A DNA stretch of 64,000 nucleotides from Actinomycetota bacterium. Lineage in GTDB: Bacteria > Actinomycetota > Thermoleophilia > Gaiellales > Gaiellaceae. Below are positions 1 through 11,026 of the stretch, piece by piece. Within the stretch, counting starts at the first letter, position 1; every line of letters begins with the position of its first letter. The position numbers and the translations under genes were made by a program. Under the pieces are notes generated by a model. It did no database searches and was not told the DNA's origin. It saw only the letters and a program-made list of their open reading frames with translations. The stretch is from positions 1 through 64,000 of the forward strand of contig SIRU01000033.1 of assembly GCA_004366385.1 (NCBI GenBank), given 5' to 3'.

Positions 1-1
1 G

Positions 2-445
2 CTCGTCGTCGTCGACGCGGGCTGCGTGCTCGACGGGTACTGCTCGGACTGCACGCGCACGTTCGCGGTCGGAGAGATCTCCGACCGGCTGCAGGAGATC
101 TACGCGCTCTGCCTGGAGGCGCAGCTTGCGGGGCTGGCGGCGGTCGCGCCCGGCGCGCACGGCCGCGACGTCGACGCGGCCGCGCGCGACCTCATCGCAG
201 CCGCCGGCCTGGGCGAGGCCTTCGGCCACGGCCTCGGCCACGGCGTCGGCCTCCAGATCCACGAGGGCCCGACGCTGCGACCCGAGTCGGAGGACGTCCT
301 CGAGCCGGGAAACGTCGTCTCCGTCGAGCCCGGCATCTACCTCCCGGGCGTGGGCGGCGTGCGGATCGAGGATCTCGTGCTCGTGACCGAGGACGGCGCC
401 GAGCGGCTGACGCAGATCCCGAAGGAGCTCGTGACGGTGGCGTAG
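2..445 (+). CDS. Xaa-Pro aminopeptidase / M24 metallopeptidase, C-terminal part (truncated by window start)
   Basis: ORF open from window edge; [16 protein letters not shown] and [21 protein letters not shown]24 motifs. Confidence 0.9.
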   Translation, partial: LVVVDAGCVLDGYCSDCTRTFAVGEISDRLQEIYALCLEAQLAGLAAVAPGAHGRDVDAAARDLIAAAGLGEAFGHGLGHGVGLQIHEGPTLRPESEDVLEPGNVVSVEPGIYLPGVGGVRIEDLVLVTEDGAERLTQIPKELVTVA

Positions 446-473
446 GGGCGAGGCTCGTCTCGCCCTCGTCCCT
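442..473. repeat. Dispersed palindrome family 1, copy 1 (GTAGGGGCGAGGCTCGTCTCGCCCTCGTCC)
   Basis: Imperfect inverted repeat; related copies at 29066, 47914 and 51015; contains the TAG stop of the upstream gene. Confidence 0.65.
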
Positions 474-486
474 AGAATCCGCCGCG

Positions 487-1053
487 ATGGCGGAGACCGT
501 CAACACGAACCAGTTCCGAAACGGGATGCACATCGAGCACGAGGGGTCGGTGTGGCGCATCGTCGAGTTCCAGCACGTGAAGCCGGGGAAGGGCGGCGCG
601 TTCGTGCGCACGAAGCTGAAGGCGCTCGACTCGGGGGCCGTGGTCGACAAGACCTTCCGCGCGGGCGAGAAGTTCGCGCGTGTGCACACGGAGGTGAAGA
701 ACGTGCAGTTCCTGTACGACGACGGCGCCGAGGCGCACTTCATGGACCAGGAGACGTACGACCAGTTCGGGCTCCCGCACGCCGAGGTCGCCGACGCGCT
801 CGCGTACCTCGCGCCCTCGTCGTCGGTGCAGATGCTGACGGTGGACGGCAAGCCGGCGGGCCTGCAACTCCCGGCGTCGGTCGAGCTGACGGTGTCGCAG
901 ACGGAGCCTGCGGTGCGGGGCGACACGGTCACGAACGTGACGAAGCCGGCGACGCTCGAGACCGGCGCCGTCGTGCAGGTGCCGCTGTTCGTCGCGAGCG
1001 GCGAGCGGATCAAGGTCGATCCGCGCGAGGGTCGCTACATCTCGCGCGCGTAG
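487..1053 (+). CDS. efp: Elongation factor P
   Basis: Full-length EF-P: NQFRNGMHIEHEGSVWRIVEFQHVKPGKGGAFVRTKLK ... VPLFVASGERIKVDPREGRYISRA. Confidence 0.97.
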   Translation: MAETVNTNQFRNGMHIEHEGSVWRIVEFQHVKPGKGGAFVRTKLKALDSGAVVDKTFRAGEKFARVHTEVKNVQFLYDDGAEAHFMDQETYDQFGLPHAEVADALAYLAPSSSVQMLTVDGKPAGLQLPASVELTVSQTEPAVRGDTVTNVTKPATLETGAVVQVPLFVASGERIKVDPREGRYISRA

Positions 1054-1137
1054 CAGCTCGTCTCCCGACGTCCTTGCGCGCCCCTCGCGGCCGCTGCGGG
1101 CTGCGTGCACTCCTCGTGTCTCGACGCTCAATCGTGA

Positions 1138-1216
1138 CGAAGCCGACACCCACGCGTGCGGGCTTTCTCGCTCGCGTGACTTCAGGGGCACGAGAGTGCC
1201 CCTGCGGAAGGTTGGG
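1138..1216 (+). repeat. 79-bp intergenic repeat, copy A, with GNRA-loop hairpin
   Basis: Ungapped alignment to 55698..55776; contains CAGGGGCAC-GAGA-GTGCCCCTG. Confidence 0.75.
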
Positions 1217-1294
1217 AGCAGGCCGGCGGCACGCGCGCACGGCGGCTCGGGCCGCGCCCTCGCCGGCTCGGCGGGGTCGCTAAGGTCCGGGCCG

Positions 1295-3115
1295 ATGCCG
1301 CGCCTCGTGGACACGACCATCCGGCTGCTCTCGCAGGAGCCGCTCGCGGGTCGCCTGCCGACCGCCGAGATCCTGCGCGCCGCCGAGATCCTCGACCAGG
1401 GCGGCTTCGCCTGCCTCGAGGTCTCCGGCGGCGGCGTCTTCGACGCGACCGTGCGCCGCCGCGTCGAGACGCCGTGGGAGCGGATCCGCGCGATCAAGTC
1501 GCGCGTCGAGACGCCGCTCGGCATCGCGCTCCGCGGCCGTTTCCTCGTCGGCTCGCAGCCGGTCTCGGGCGACATCGTCGGCCGCTTCGTCATGTGCGCG
1601 GCCGAGAACGGGATCGAGGTCTTCCGCCTGCACGACCCGCTCAACGACGTGTCGAACCTGCGCGAGGCCGGCGCGGCGATCACGAGCTCGGGCGGCGCCT
1701 TCCACGCAGGCCTCGTCTACAGCCCCGGGCACACGGGCGAGACCGACACGCTCGTGGAGCAGGCGCGCAAGCTGCCCGACCTCGGCGCGACCCGCGTCAT
1801 CGTCAACGACCCGACCGGCGCGCTCGTCCCGCACCGCGCGCAGGAGCTGGTCGGCCGGATCCGCGAGGCGAGCGAGCTCCCCGTCGGCTTCTACGTCCAG
1901 GGCGCCGCCGGGATGGGGCTCGCCTCCGCGCTCGCCGCGGTCGAGGCGGGCGCCGACCTCGTCGCGACCGCCGTCTACCCGCTCGCGCTCACGCTCCACC
2001 GCGTCTCCGGCGAGTCGCTCGCGGAGTCGCTCGAGGGGCTCGGGCGCGCGGCCGGCCTGCACGTCGACCGGCTGTGGGAGGCCGCCGACGTCATCGACGA
2101 GCACATCGGGGACGAGCCGATCGCGCCCGTGATCCCACGGATCGCCGTGCGGGCGGCGGAGTACGACCTGCCGACCGGGCTCGTCGCAGCGCTCGACGTC
2201 CATCTTCGCGCGCACGCCGCGGGCGACCGCCTGCTCGACGTGCTCGAGGAGGTCTCCCGCGTCCGCGCCGAGGCGGGCTCGCCGCCGCTCGCCGCGCCGA
2301 TCGGCCAGATCCTCGCCTCGCAGGCGCTGCTGCACGTCCTCGAGGCGCGCCGCTACGGGACCGTGATCGACGAGTTCCGCGCGCTCGTCGGCGGCGCGTA
2401 CGGCGTGACCCCGCAGCCGGTCGACGCCACGGTGAAGCGCGCGGTGGAGCTGCTCGCGCCGGCGCCCGCGCTCGCCGAGCCGCCGACGGCCGAGGACGTT
2501 CGCGAGCGCGCGGAAGGCCTCGCCTCGAGCGAGGAGGAGCTCGTGCTGCTTGCGATGTTCGGATCGGACGCCGAAGAGCTCCTGCGCACGATCCGCGCGC
2601 GGCACTCCCGCGACACCGTCCTCATCGCCGAGCACGAGGAGGCCGAGCGCGGAGAGCGGATCCGCGAGCTCGTGAAGATCGTGCAGGAGAGCGGCGTCGG
2701 CGAGATCGAGATCGAGGACGAAGGCATGCGCGTGTCCGTGCGCCGCGCCGACGAGGGCGCACCCGCCGCGGCGCCGGCCGCCGCCGTTTCCGCGCAGGCC
2801 GCCGGCGACGAGGAGCCCGGCGCGGCGGTCGCCACCGCGCCCGCCCCCGGCGACGGTCGCACGCGCGTCGAGTCGCCGATGGTCGGCGTCTTCTACCGCG
2901 CGCCCAACCCTGGCGCGCCCGCGTTCGTCGACGTCGGGGACACCGTCGAGCCCGATCAGGTGCTCTGCATCATCGAGGCGATGAAGCTGTTCAACGAGCT
3001 GAAGGCCGAGGTCGCGGGCGTCGTCGCGGCGATTCACGTGGAGAACGCGCAGGCGGTCGAGTACGGCCAGCTCCTGTTCGAGATCGAGCCCGTCCAGCCG
3101 CCGCCGGCGGTCTGA
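1295..3115 (+). CDS. Carboxyltransferase-like (PycB/OadA family) domain fused to C-terminal biotin carboxyl carrier protein (AccB-like)
   Basis: N-terminal DTTIRLL..GGFACLEVSGGGVFD TIM-barrel homology; C-terminal BCCP with EAMKLFNE biotinylation motif; ATG 8 nt after TAAGGT. Confidence 0.85.
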   Translation: MPRLVDTTIRLLSQEPLAGRLPTAEILRAAEILDQGGFACLEVSGGGVFDATVRRRVETPWERIRAIKSRVETPLGIALRGRFLVGSQPVSGDIVGRFVMCAAENGIEVFRLHDPLNDVSNLREAGAAITSSGGAFHAGLVYSPGHTGETDTLVEQARKLPDLGATRVIVNDPTGALVPHRAQELVGRIREASELPVGFYVQGAAGMGLASALAAVEAGADLVATAVYPLALTLHRVSGESLAESLEGLGRAAGLHVDRLWEAADVIDEHIGDEPIAPVIPRIAVRAAEYDLPTGLVAALDVHLRAHAAGDRLLDVLEEVSRVRAEAGSPPLAAPIGQILASQALLHVLEARRYGTVIDEFRALVGGAYGVTPQPVDATVKRAVELLAPAPALAEPPTAEDVRERAEGLASSEEELVLLAMFGSDAEELLRTIRARHSRDTVLIAEHEEAERGERIRELVKIVQESGVGEIEIEDEGMRVSVRRADEGAPAAAPAAAVSAQAAGDEEPGAAVATAPAPGDGRTRVESPMVGVFYRAPNPGAPAFVDVGDTVEPDQVLCIIEAMKLFNELKAEVAGVVAAIHVENAQAVEYGQLLFEIEPVQPPPAV

Positions 3116-3131
3116 GGGAGCGCCCGCGACC

Positions 3132-4492
<1,361 letters not shown>

Positions 4493-4496
<4 letters not shown>

Positions 4497-4882
4497 CGCC
4501 GCCGGCCGGACGCAGGGCGGGCCGCAGGCAGGCGCTGTTCCTCCTCTACCAGTGGGATCTCACGGGGCAGCCGCTCGCCTCGCTGTACGAAGGGGAGCCG
4601 GACGAGTTCGCGGTGACGCTCGCCGAGGCGGTCGCCGCGCACGCGGAGGACCTCGACCGCCGCATCAGCGCAGCGTCGGAAGCCTGGCCCGCCGACCGCC
4701 TGGGTACGCTCGAGCGCAACGTCCTGCGCATCGGCGTCCACGAGCTCGAGGAGGGCAGCGTGCCGCGCGAGGTGGCGATCAGCGAGGCGGTCAGGCTGGC
4801 GAAGCGGTACGCGTCCGAGGACGCCGCGCGCCTCGTCAACGGCATTCTCGGTGCGATCGCACGCGAGGAGGAAGCTGCATGA
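4493..4882 (+). CDS. nusB: Transcription antitermination factor NusB
   Basis: RRAGRRQALFLLYQWDLTG ... RNVLRIGVHELEEG..PREVAISEAVRLAKRYASEDAARLVNGILGAI; ATGA overlap with accC. Confidence 0.93.
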
Positions 4883-5071
4883 GCACCGCCGAGGAGGCGC
4901 TGGCGCGGGCCGAGCAGCTCCTCGTCGAGCTCGGCGCCAGGCGCGACGAGCTCGAGCGGCTCGCCGAGGCCGACGACCTCGACGGCGACGCGGCCGTGGA
5001 TCTCATCGCCCGGCTCGCCGAGCTCGCGAAGGAGATCGAGGCCGAGCTCTCGCGCGCCCGGGCGATCGCCG

Positions 5072-5085
<14 letters not shown>
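4879..5085 (+). CDS. Small coiled-coil protein; position and size resemble xseB but sequence does not clearly match
   Basis: ATGA overlap with nusB stop; overlaps start of polyprenyl synthase gene. Confidence 0.6.
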
Positions 5086-5842
<757 letters not shown>

Positions 5843-5947
5843 GGGTGGACACGTCCGCGCATCCGAGTACCATCCGACGCCTCCCCGAACAGCCAGGGCC
5901 GTGCGGCCACTTCACTCCAGCCCGCATGGACCGCCCGTTCGCCACCG

Positions 5948-6484
5948 ATGGTCACCCTCCGCCTCATACGAGCGCTGGTCGCATTCGCCGTTCTCGGAGC
6001 CGTGTCGCTCGCCGTCGCGCCGACCGCGGTCTCGCCGGCCGCGCCGTCCTCGGAGCTCGAGGCGGCGGCGAGCCCAGAGGGGGTCCAGAGGCCGTCGGCG
6101 CCAGCCGCAGGTTCGCCGACGGCGGGCGAGCTGGCTGCGTTCTTCGCGGTCGAGCGGGTCGGTGCACGCTACCGCTACGGAGGCGAGTCGCCCGACACCG
6201 GCTTCGACTGCTCCGGGCTCGTACGCTGGTCGTACGCACGCGTCGGCGTCGACGTGCCGCACAACTCCCGCGCGCTGTACTCCGTCGGCCGCCCCATCGC
6301 GCGGAGCGCGCTGCAGCCGGGTGACGTCCTCTTCTTCGAGGGCCTCGGCCACGTCGGCCTGTACCTCGGAAACGGGCGGATGGTGCACGCGCCGGAGACG
6401 GGGAGGCACGTCGAGGTGGTGGAGCTCGCGGAGACGAACTACGGCCGCCGGCTCATCGGCGCGCGCCGCGTCACGTCCGAGTAG
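5948..6484 (+). CDS. Secreted NlpC/P60 family peptidase
   Basis: Signal peptide; YRYGGESPDTGFDCSGLVRWSYARVG; GDVLFFEGLGHVGLYLGNGRMVHAP. Confidence 0.93.
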   Translation: MVTLRLIRALVAFAVLGAVSLAVAPTAVSPAAPSSELEAAASPEGVQRPSAPAAGSPTAGELAAFFAVERVGARYRYGGESPDTGFDCSGLVRWSYARVGVDVPHNSRALYSVGRPIARSALQPGDVLFFEGLGHVGLYLGNGRMVHAPETGRHVEVVELAETNYGRRLIGARRVTSE

Positions 6485-6496
6485 CCGGGGGCGCGA

Positions 6497-6521
6497 AGGG
6501 CCGGCCCTCGGGACCGGCCCT
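6497..6521. terminator. Rho-independent-like hairpin (no T tract)
   Basis: AGGGCCGG / CCGGCCCT stem between convergent genes. Confidence 0.6.
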
Positions 6522-6561
6522 CCTGCGGGCTCGTTCTCCGGTGCTCGGCTCAGCCGGCGCC

Positions 6562-7134
6562 TCAGATGGCGACGCGGGGCTCCGAGGGCTCGGCGGCCTC
6601 GTACGTGGGGCCGTAGCCGAGGAGCCGGCCGAACGGCGCGCCCAGGGCGAGGCCCAGCTTCTGCATCCAGGCCGGCGGGAACGGCAGCCGCACGTCGTCG
6701 AAGTGCGCGTTCGCGATGACGGCGAGGCGGAACGGGTTCGGCAGGCCCTTCTTGTTCGTCTTCCCGTCGGCGGCGAGCGTGAACATCGTCTCGATCAGCT
6801 GCTCGAAGGCGAGGGCGGGCGTCACGACACAGCGGAAGCGCGCCGTGGTCTCGCCGGCGTTCCAGAACTTGTGCGGCGTGCCCGGCTCGACCTGGGCCAG
6901 CTCGCCGGCCTCGAGCACCGTGGTCTGGCCGTCGACCCTGAAGGCGACGGTGCCCTCGAGGACGGCGAACGTCTCGGTCTGGTACGGGTGCACGTGAGCC
7001 GCGGCCACGGTGCCGTTCGGCTCGAGCTCGACGTCGACGACGACGTACTCGCCGTCGGTGTCGGCCGAGGTCGTGACGAAGTGCACGAGCTCTCCGGTCA
7101 CGGGGTTCGACAGGGTGTCTCCGGTGCGGATCAT
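6562..7134 (-). CDS. Cupin domain protein
   Basis: AAAHVHPYQTETFAVLEGTVAFRVDGQ ... VEPGTPHKFWNAG. Confidence 0.88.
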   Translation of the reverse strand: MIRTGDTLSNPVTGELVHFVTTSADTDGEYVVVDVELEPNGTVAAAHVHPYQTETFAVLEGTVAFRVDGQTTVLEAGELAQVEPGTPHKFWNAGETTARFRCVVTPALAFEQLIETMFTLAADGKTNKKGLPNPFRLAVIANAHFDDVRLPFPPAWMQKLGLALGAPFGRLLGYGPTYEAAEPSEPRVAI

Positions 7135-7301
7135 GGTCGTGCCTCCTTGGCGTGGTTGATGACGATCACGGATCGATGGTCTCGCGCCGGAGGCCGGATT
7201 TCGTCGGCCGACGTGCCGATCTCGCCTCATCCTCGAGGACGATCTCGAGGTCGTCCGCCCGGCCGATGCGCCTGCGCGCGAGCCGCAGTACCGTTGACCA
7301 C

Positions 7302-8471
7302 ATGAACCGCGCGCTCGCCTGGCTTCGCCACTACTGGGCCGAGGCCTACGCGGTCTTCTTCGGGGTCGTGGGCACCATCGACGCGATCGCCAACCCGTAC
7401 GGCTACGAGAGCGTCGACAAGGGGCCCGACTGGGCCGTCTGGCTGACTCCGGCGGCCGTCGCGGCACCGTTGCTCCTCCGGAGGCGCTTTCCCTTCGGCG
7501 CACCGGCGTGCGCGGTCGTCACGGCCACGGTCGCGAGCTTCGTCGCCACCGGCGAAGCGGTCACGGACGGGCTCGGAGCCGTCTTCATCATCGCCGCTGC
7601 CGCGTGGCTCTTCGGCGAGCTCGACACGCGGTCGGCGGGCCTGGGCCTGCTCCTCATCTACGCGGCAGGGGCGCTCGTCAATCTCAACTCGACCGACGTG
7701 GTCTGGGGGGACTACCTCTTCCCGGCGCTGCTCTTCACGCTCTTCTGGGGAGCCAGTCGCGCGCTGACCGTTCGCGGGCGGAACCTGCGGGAGGCGGAGG
7801 CGCGCGCCCGGCACCTGGCGGTCGAACGCGACGCCGAGGCCGAGCGGGCCGTCGCGGAGGAGCGGCAGCGGATCGCGCGCGAGCTCCACGACGTGATCGC
7901 GCACTCGGTCTCCGTCATGACCGTCCAGGCGGGCGCGGTGCGCCGGCTGCTCCGGCCCGAGCAGGCGAAGGAGCGCGAGGCGCTCGAGACCGTCGAGGCG
8001 ACCGGCCGCGAGGCGTTGACGGAGATGCGGCGGCTCGTCGGGCTCCTCCGCGAGCGGGGCGCGATGCCCGAGTTCTCGCCGCAGCCGGGGATGGCGACGA
8101 TCGAGTCGCTCCTCGACGGGGTGCGCGCGGCCGGGCTCCCGGTCGACCTCGAGGTCGCGGGCGAGCCGCGAGAGCTCCCGCCGGGCGTCGACCTCGCCGC
8201 GTATCGGGTGGTGCAGGAGGCGCTGACGAACGCCCTCAAGTACGCCGGGCCCGCGCACGCGTGGGTCACCGTGACGTGGGGCGGCTCGGAGCTCGAGCTC
8301 GAGGTCGCGAACGACGGCAGCGGGGGCGGCGACGGCTCGGGCGGTGGGCAGGGGCTCGCCGGGATGCGCGAGCGCGTGTCGCTGTACGGCGGCGAGATCG
8401 AGAGCGGTGCGAGGAACGGCGGCGGCTACGTCGTGCGCGCGCGGCTCCCGCTGGAGGGAGCGTCCGGGTGA
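7302..8471 (+). CDS. Two-component sensor histidine kinase (NarL/DesK type, HisKA_3)
   Basis: ERQRIARELHDVIAHSVSVMTVQAGAVRRLL; HATPase; N-terminal TM segments. Confidence 0.93.
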   Translation: MNRALAWLRHYWAEAYAVFFGVVGTIDAIANPYGYESVDKGPDWAVWLTPAAVAAPLLLRRRFPFGAPACAVVTATVASFVATGEAVTDGLGAVFIIAAAAWLFGELDTRSAGLGLLLIYAAGALVNLNSTDVVWGDYLFPALLFTLFWGASRALTVRGRNLREAEARARHLAVERDAEAERAVAEERQRIARELHDVIAHSVSVMTVQAGAVRRLLRPEQAKEREALETVEATGREALTEMRRLVGLLRERGAMPEFSPQPGMATIESLLDGVRAAGLPVDLEVAGEPRELPPGVDLAAYRVVQEALTNALKYAGPAHAWVTVTWGGSELELEVANDGSGGGDGSGGGQGLAGMRERVSLYGGEIESGARNGGGYVVRARLPLEGASG

Positions 8472-9136
8472 TCCGCGTCCTCATCGTCGACGACCAGTCG
8501 CTCGTGCGGGCCGGGTTCCGCATGATCCTCGAGGCCGAGGAGGACGTCGAGGTCGTCGGCGAAGCAGCGGACGGGAAGGAGGCGATCGCGGCTGCGACCG
8601 AGCTCCGCCCGGACGTGATCCTCATGGACGTCCGCATGCCGAACGTGGACGGGCTCGAGGCGACGCGGCAGCTGCTCGACGGTCGGACCGAGGGCCCGCG
8701 GGTCCTGATCCTCACCACCTTCGACCTCGACGAGTACGTGTACGAGGCGCTGCGCGTGGGCGCGAGCGGGTTCCTGCTCAAGGACACGCCGCCCGAGCAG
8801 CTCGTGGAGGCGATCCGCGTCGTGGCGAACGGCGACGCGCTGCTCTCGCCCGTCATCACCCGGCGGGTCATCGAGGAGTTCGTGCGCCGGCCGCCCGACT
8901 CGGTGCGGAAGCCGGTGCCGGAGCTCGAGGAGCTCACGCCGCGCGAGCTCGAGGTCCTCGGCTTCATCGCGCGCGGGCTCTCGAACGCGGAGATCGCCAA
9001 GGAGGCGTTCGTCTCCGAGACGACGGTGAAGACGCACGTCGCGCGCATCCTCCTGAAGCTCGGGCTCCGCGACCGCGTGCAGGCGGTCGTGTTCGCGTAC
9101 GAGAACGGCGTCGTGACGCCCGGCGACGGCGCGTAG
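8468..9136 (+). CDS. LuxR/NarL-family response regulator
   Basis: IRVLIVDDQSLVRAGFRMIL receiver; LTPRELEVLGFIARGLSNAEIAKEAFVSETTVKTHV HTH; GTGA overlap with kinase. Confidence 0.96.
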   Translation: MIRVLIVDDQSLVRAGFRMILEAEEDVEVVGEAADGKEAIAAATELRPDVILMDVRMPNVDGLEATRQLLDGRTEGPRVLILTTFDLDEYVYEALRVGASGFLLKDTPPEQLVEAIRVVANGDALLSPVITRRVIEEFVRRPPDSVRKPVPELEELTPRELEVLGFIARGLSNAEIAKEAFVSETTVKTHVARILLKLGLRDRVQAVVFAYENGVVTPGDGA

Positions 9137-9153
9137 GCCGCAGCCGGAAGGAG

Positions 9154-9184
9154 CCGAGGCCGCCTCGTCGCGAGGCGGCCTCGG
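9154..9184. terminator. 14-bp perfect stem hairpin terminator
   Basis: CCGAGGCCGCCTCG-TCG-CGAGGCGGCCTCGG. Confidence 0.75.
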
Positions 9185-9192
9185 TCACTCCA

Positions 9193-9273
9193 CTAGCGCC
9201 TGCTGTACCCGAAGCCTCCGAAGAGCGCGAGGAGGACGAGTACGGCGATCAGGACCCAGAGCCAAGTCGGCAT
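9193..9273 (-). CDS. 26-aa single-TM microprotein MPTWLWVLIAVLVLLALFGGFGYSRR
   Basis: Strong SD GGAGGTGA 5 nt before ATG; hydrophobic segment with basic tail. Confidence 0.6.
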   Translation of the reverse strand: MPTWLWVLIAVLVLLALFGGFGYSRR

Positions 9274-9342
9274 GCGGTCACCTCCGTTTCCCGGGTACGT
9301 GCCCCGGGGCACCAGGCCCGAAACGTCGCCTACCGTTCCGGT

Positions 9343-10110
9343 GTGAAGAAGCGCCTCGACGCCGTGCTGGTGGAGCGGGGGCTCGCGGAGACGCGGAGCC
9401 AGGCGCAGGCGCTCGTGCTCGCCGGGCTGGTCCCGGGCTACGACAAGCCGGGGCAGCAGGTCGCCGAGGACGCCGAGCTCACGGTCGAGCGCCCGCCGCG
9501 GTACGTCTCGCGCGGCGGGGAGAAGCTCGCGAACGCGCTCGCTGCGTTCGGCGTGGACGTGCGCGGGCGCGACTGTGCCGACGTGGGCGCGTCCACCGGC
9601 GGCTTCACCGACGCCCTCCTCCAGGCGGGCGCGGCGCGCGTCGTCGCGATCGACGTCGGCTACGGCCAGCTCCACCCGCGACTACGGGACGACGCGCGCG
9701 TGACGGTGCTCGAGCGGGTGAACGCGCGCGACCTCCGCGAGCTGCCGTACGCCCCGGATCTCGTCACCTGCGACGTCTCCTTCATCAGCGTCGCGAAGGC
9801 GCTCCCGCCCGTGCTCGCGCTCGGGAAGCCGGAGTGGGAGGCGCTCGTGCTCGTGAAGCCGCAGTTCGAGGCCGGCCGCGAGCATGCCCCGAAGGGCGTC
9901 GTCCGCGACCCGGAGGTGCGGCGGGCGGTGCTCGAGCGCGTCGTGGAGGAGGCGCGCGCGTGGGGTGGAGAGACCGCCGGGGTCGTAGACTCAGGTGTCC
10001 CCGGACCGAAGGGGAACAGGGAGTTCTTCGTGCATCTCTTCCACCGACAGCCGGCCGCCCGACATCGTGACCTCGACCGCTGGATCGACGAAGCCGTCCG
10101 TGCGGCCTAG
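9343..10110 (+). CDS. tlyA: TlyA family rRNA 2'-O-methyltransferase (hemolysin-like)
   Basis: KKRLDAVLVERGLAETRSQAQALVLAGLV S4 domain; DVGASTGGFTDALLQAGA. Confidence 0.94.
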   Translation: MKKRLDAVLVERGLAETRSQAQALVLAGLVPGYDKPGQQVAEDAELTVERPPRYVSRGGEKLANALAAFGVDVRGRDCADVGASTGGFTDALLQAGAARVVAIDVGYGQLHPRLRDDARVTVLERVNARDLRELPYAPDLVTCDVSFISVAKALPPVLALGKPEWEALVLVKPQFEAGREHAPKGVVRDPEVRRAVLERVVEEARAWGGETAGVVDSGVPGPKGNREFFVHLFHRQPAARHRDLDRWIDEAVRAA

Positions 10111-10933
10111 GAAGGTCGCGCGCGCCGCGGTCGTCACGCACGGCAAGCCGCGCCAGATCGGCGCGGGCGTCGCGCGGCTCCAGGCGGTCGCGGCCGAGCA
10201 CGGCGTCGAGCTCCTCTTCCCGCCGGACGAGGCCGAGAAGCAGGGGCTCGGGGGTGGCTCCGACCCGTCCGGCGCCGACATCGCGGTGGTGCTCGGCGGG
10301 GACGGGACCGTGCTGCGCGCGCTGACGCGCTTCCTGGGGACGGGCGTGCCGGTCGTCGGCGTGAACTTCGGCCGCGTCGGGTTCCTCAGCGCGACGGGGA
10401 GGCGCGACCTCGAGGCCGGGCTCGCGCGCGTCTTCGCCGGCGAGTACGACGTCGTGGAGCTGCCCACGCTCGAGCTCGAGCACCCCGGCGGCACCGCGAG
10501 CGCCGTGAACGACGTCGTCGTCGCCTCCGCGTCCCTCGGGCGCATGATCGAGCTCGAGCTGGCGGTGGGCGGCGAGGAGCTCGGCCGCCAGCCGTGCGAC
10601 GGGATCATCTGCTCGACGCCCTCCGGCTCGACCGCGTACAACCTCTCCAACGGCGGGCCGGTGCTGATGTGGGGTCTCGAGGCGATGGCGCTCACGTACG
10701 TCGCCGCACACTCGCTGCGCGCCCGCCCGCTCGTCATCCCGCCGGGGGCGGACGTGATCGTCTGGAATCGCTCGCCGGACGTCGAGGCGGGCGTGCTCGT
10801 CGACGGGCACCGCGTGTCCACGCTCGGGAAGTCGGAGCGCGCCGTCGTCCGGGTCGGGGAGGAGCGCTCCCTGCTCGCGACGCTCCCAGAGGCGACTTTC
10901 GTGCGGCGCTACCGCCAGAGCTTCGCGTCGTAG
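10100..10933 (+). CDS. nadK: NAD(+) kinase
   Basis: VVLGGDGTVLRALTRF; GVNFGRVGFLS; CSTPSGSTAYNLSNGGP. Confidence 0.96.
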   Translation: MRPRKVARAAVVTHGKPRQIGAGVARLQAVAAEHGVELLFPPDEAEKQGLGGGSDPSGADIAVVLGGDGTVLRALTRFLGTGVPVVGVNFGRVGFLSATGRRDLEAGLARVFAGEYDVVELPTLELEHPGGTASAVNDVVVASASLGRMIELELAVGGEELGRQPCDGIICSTPSGSTAYNLSNGGPVLMWGLEAMALTYVAAHSLRARPLVIPPGADVIVWNRSPDVEAGVLVDGHRVSTLGKSERAVVRVGEERSLLATLPEATFVRRYRQSFAS

Positions 10934-11026
10934 CCGGTCCGTCCGCTCCCGGTTGCCGCCGCGGGAGGCGGGTGAGAGAATCGCGGCGCTACGGCTCTGC
11001 CGTCCAAAATCGAGGGGGTTCTTCCG

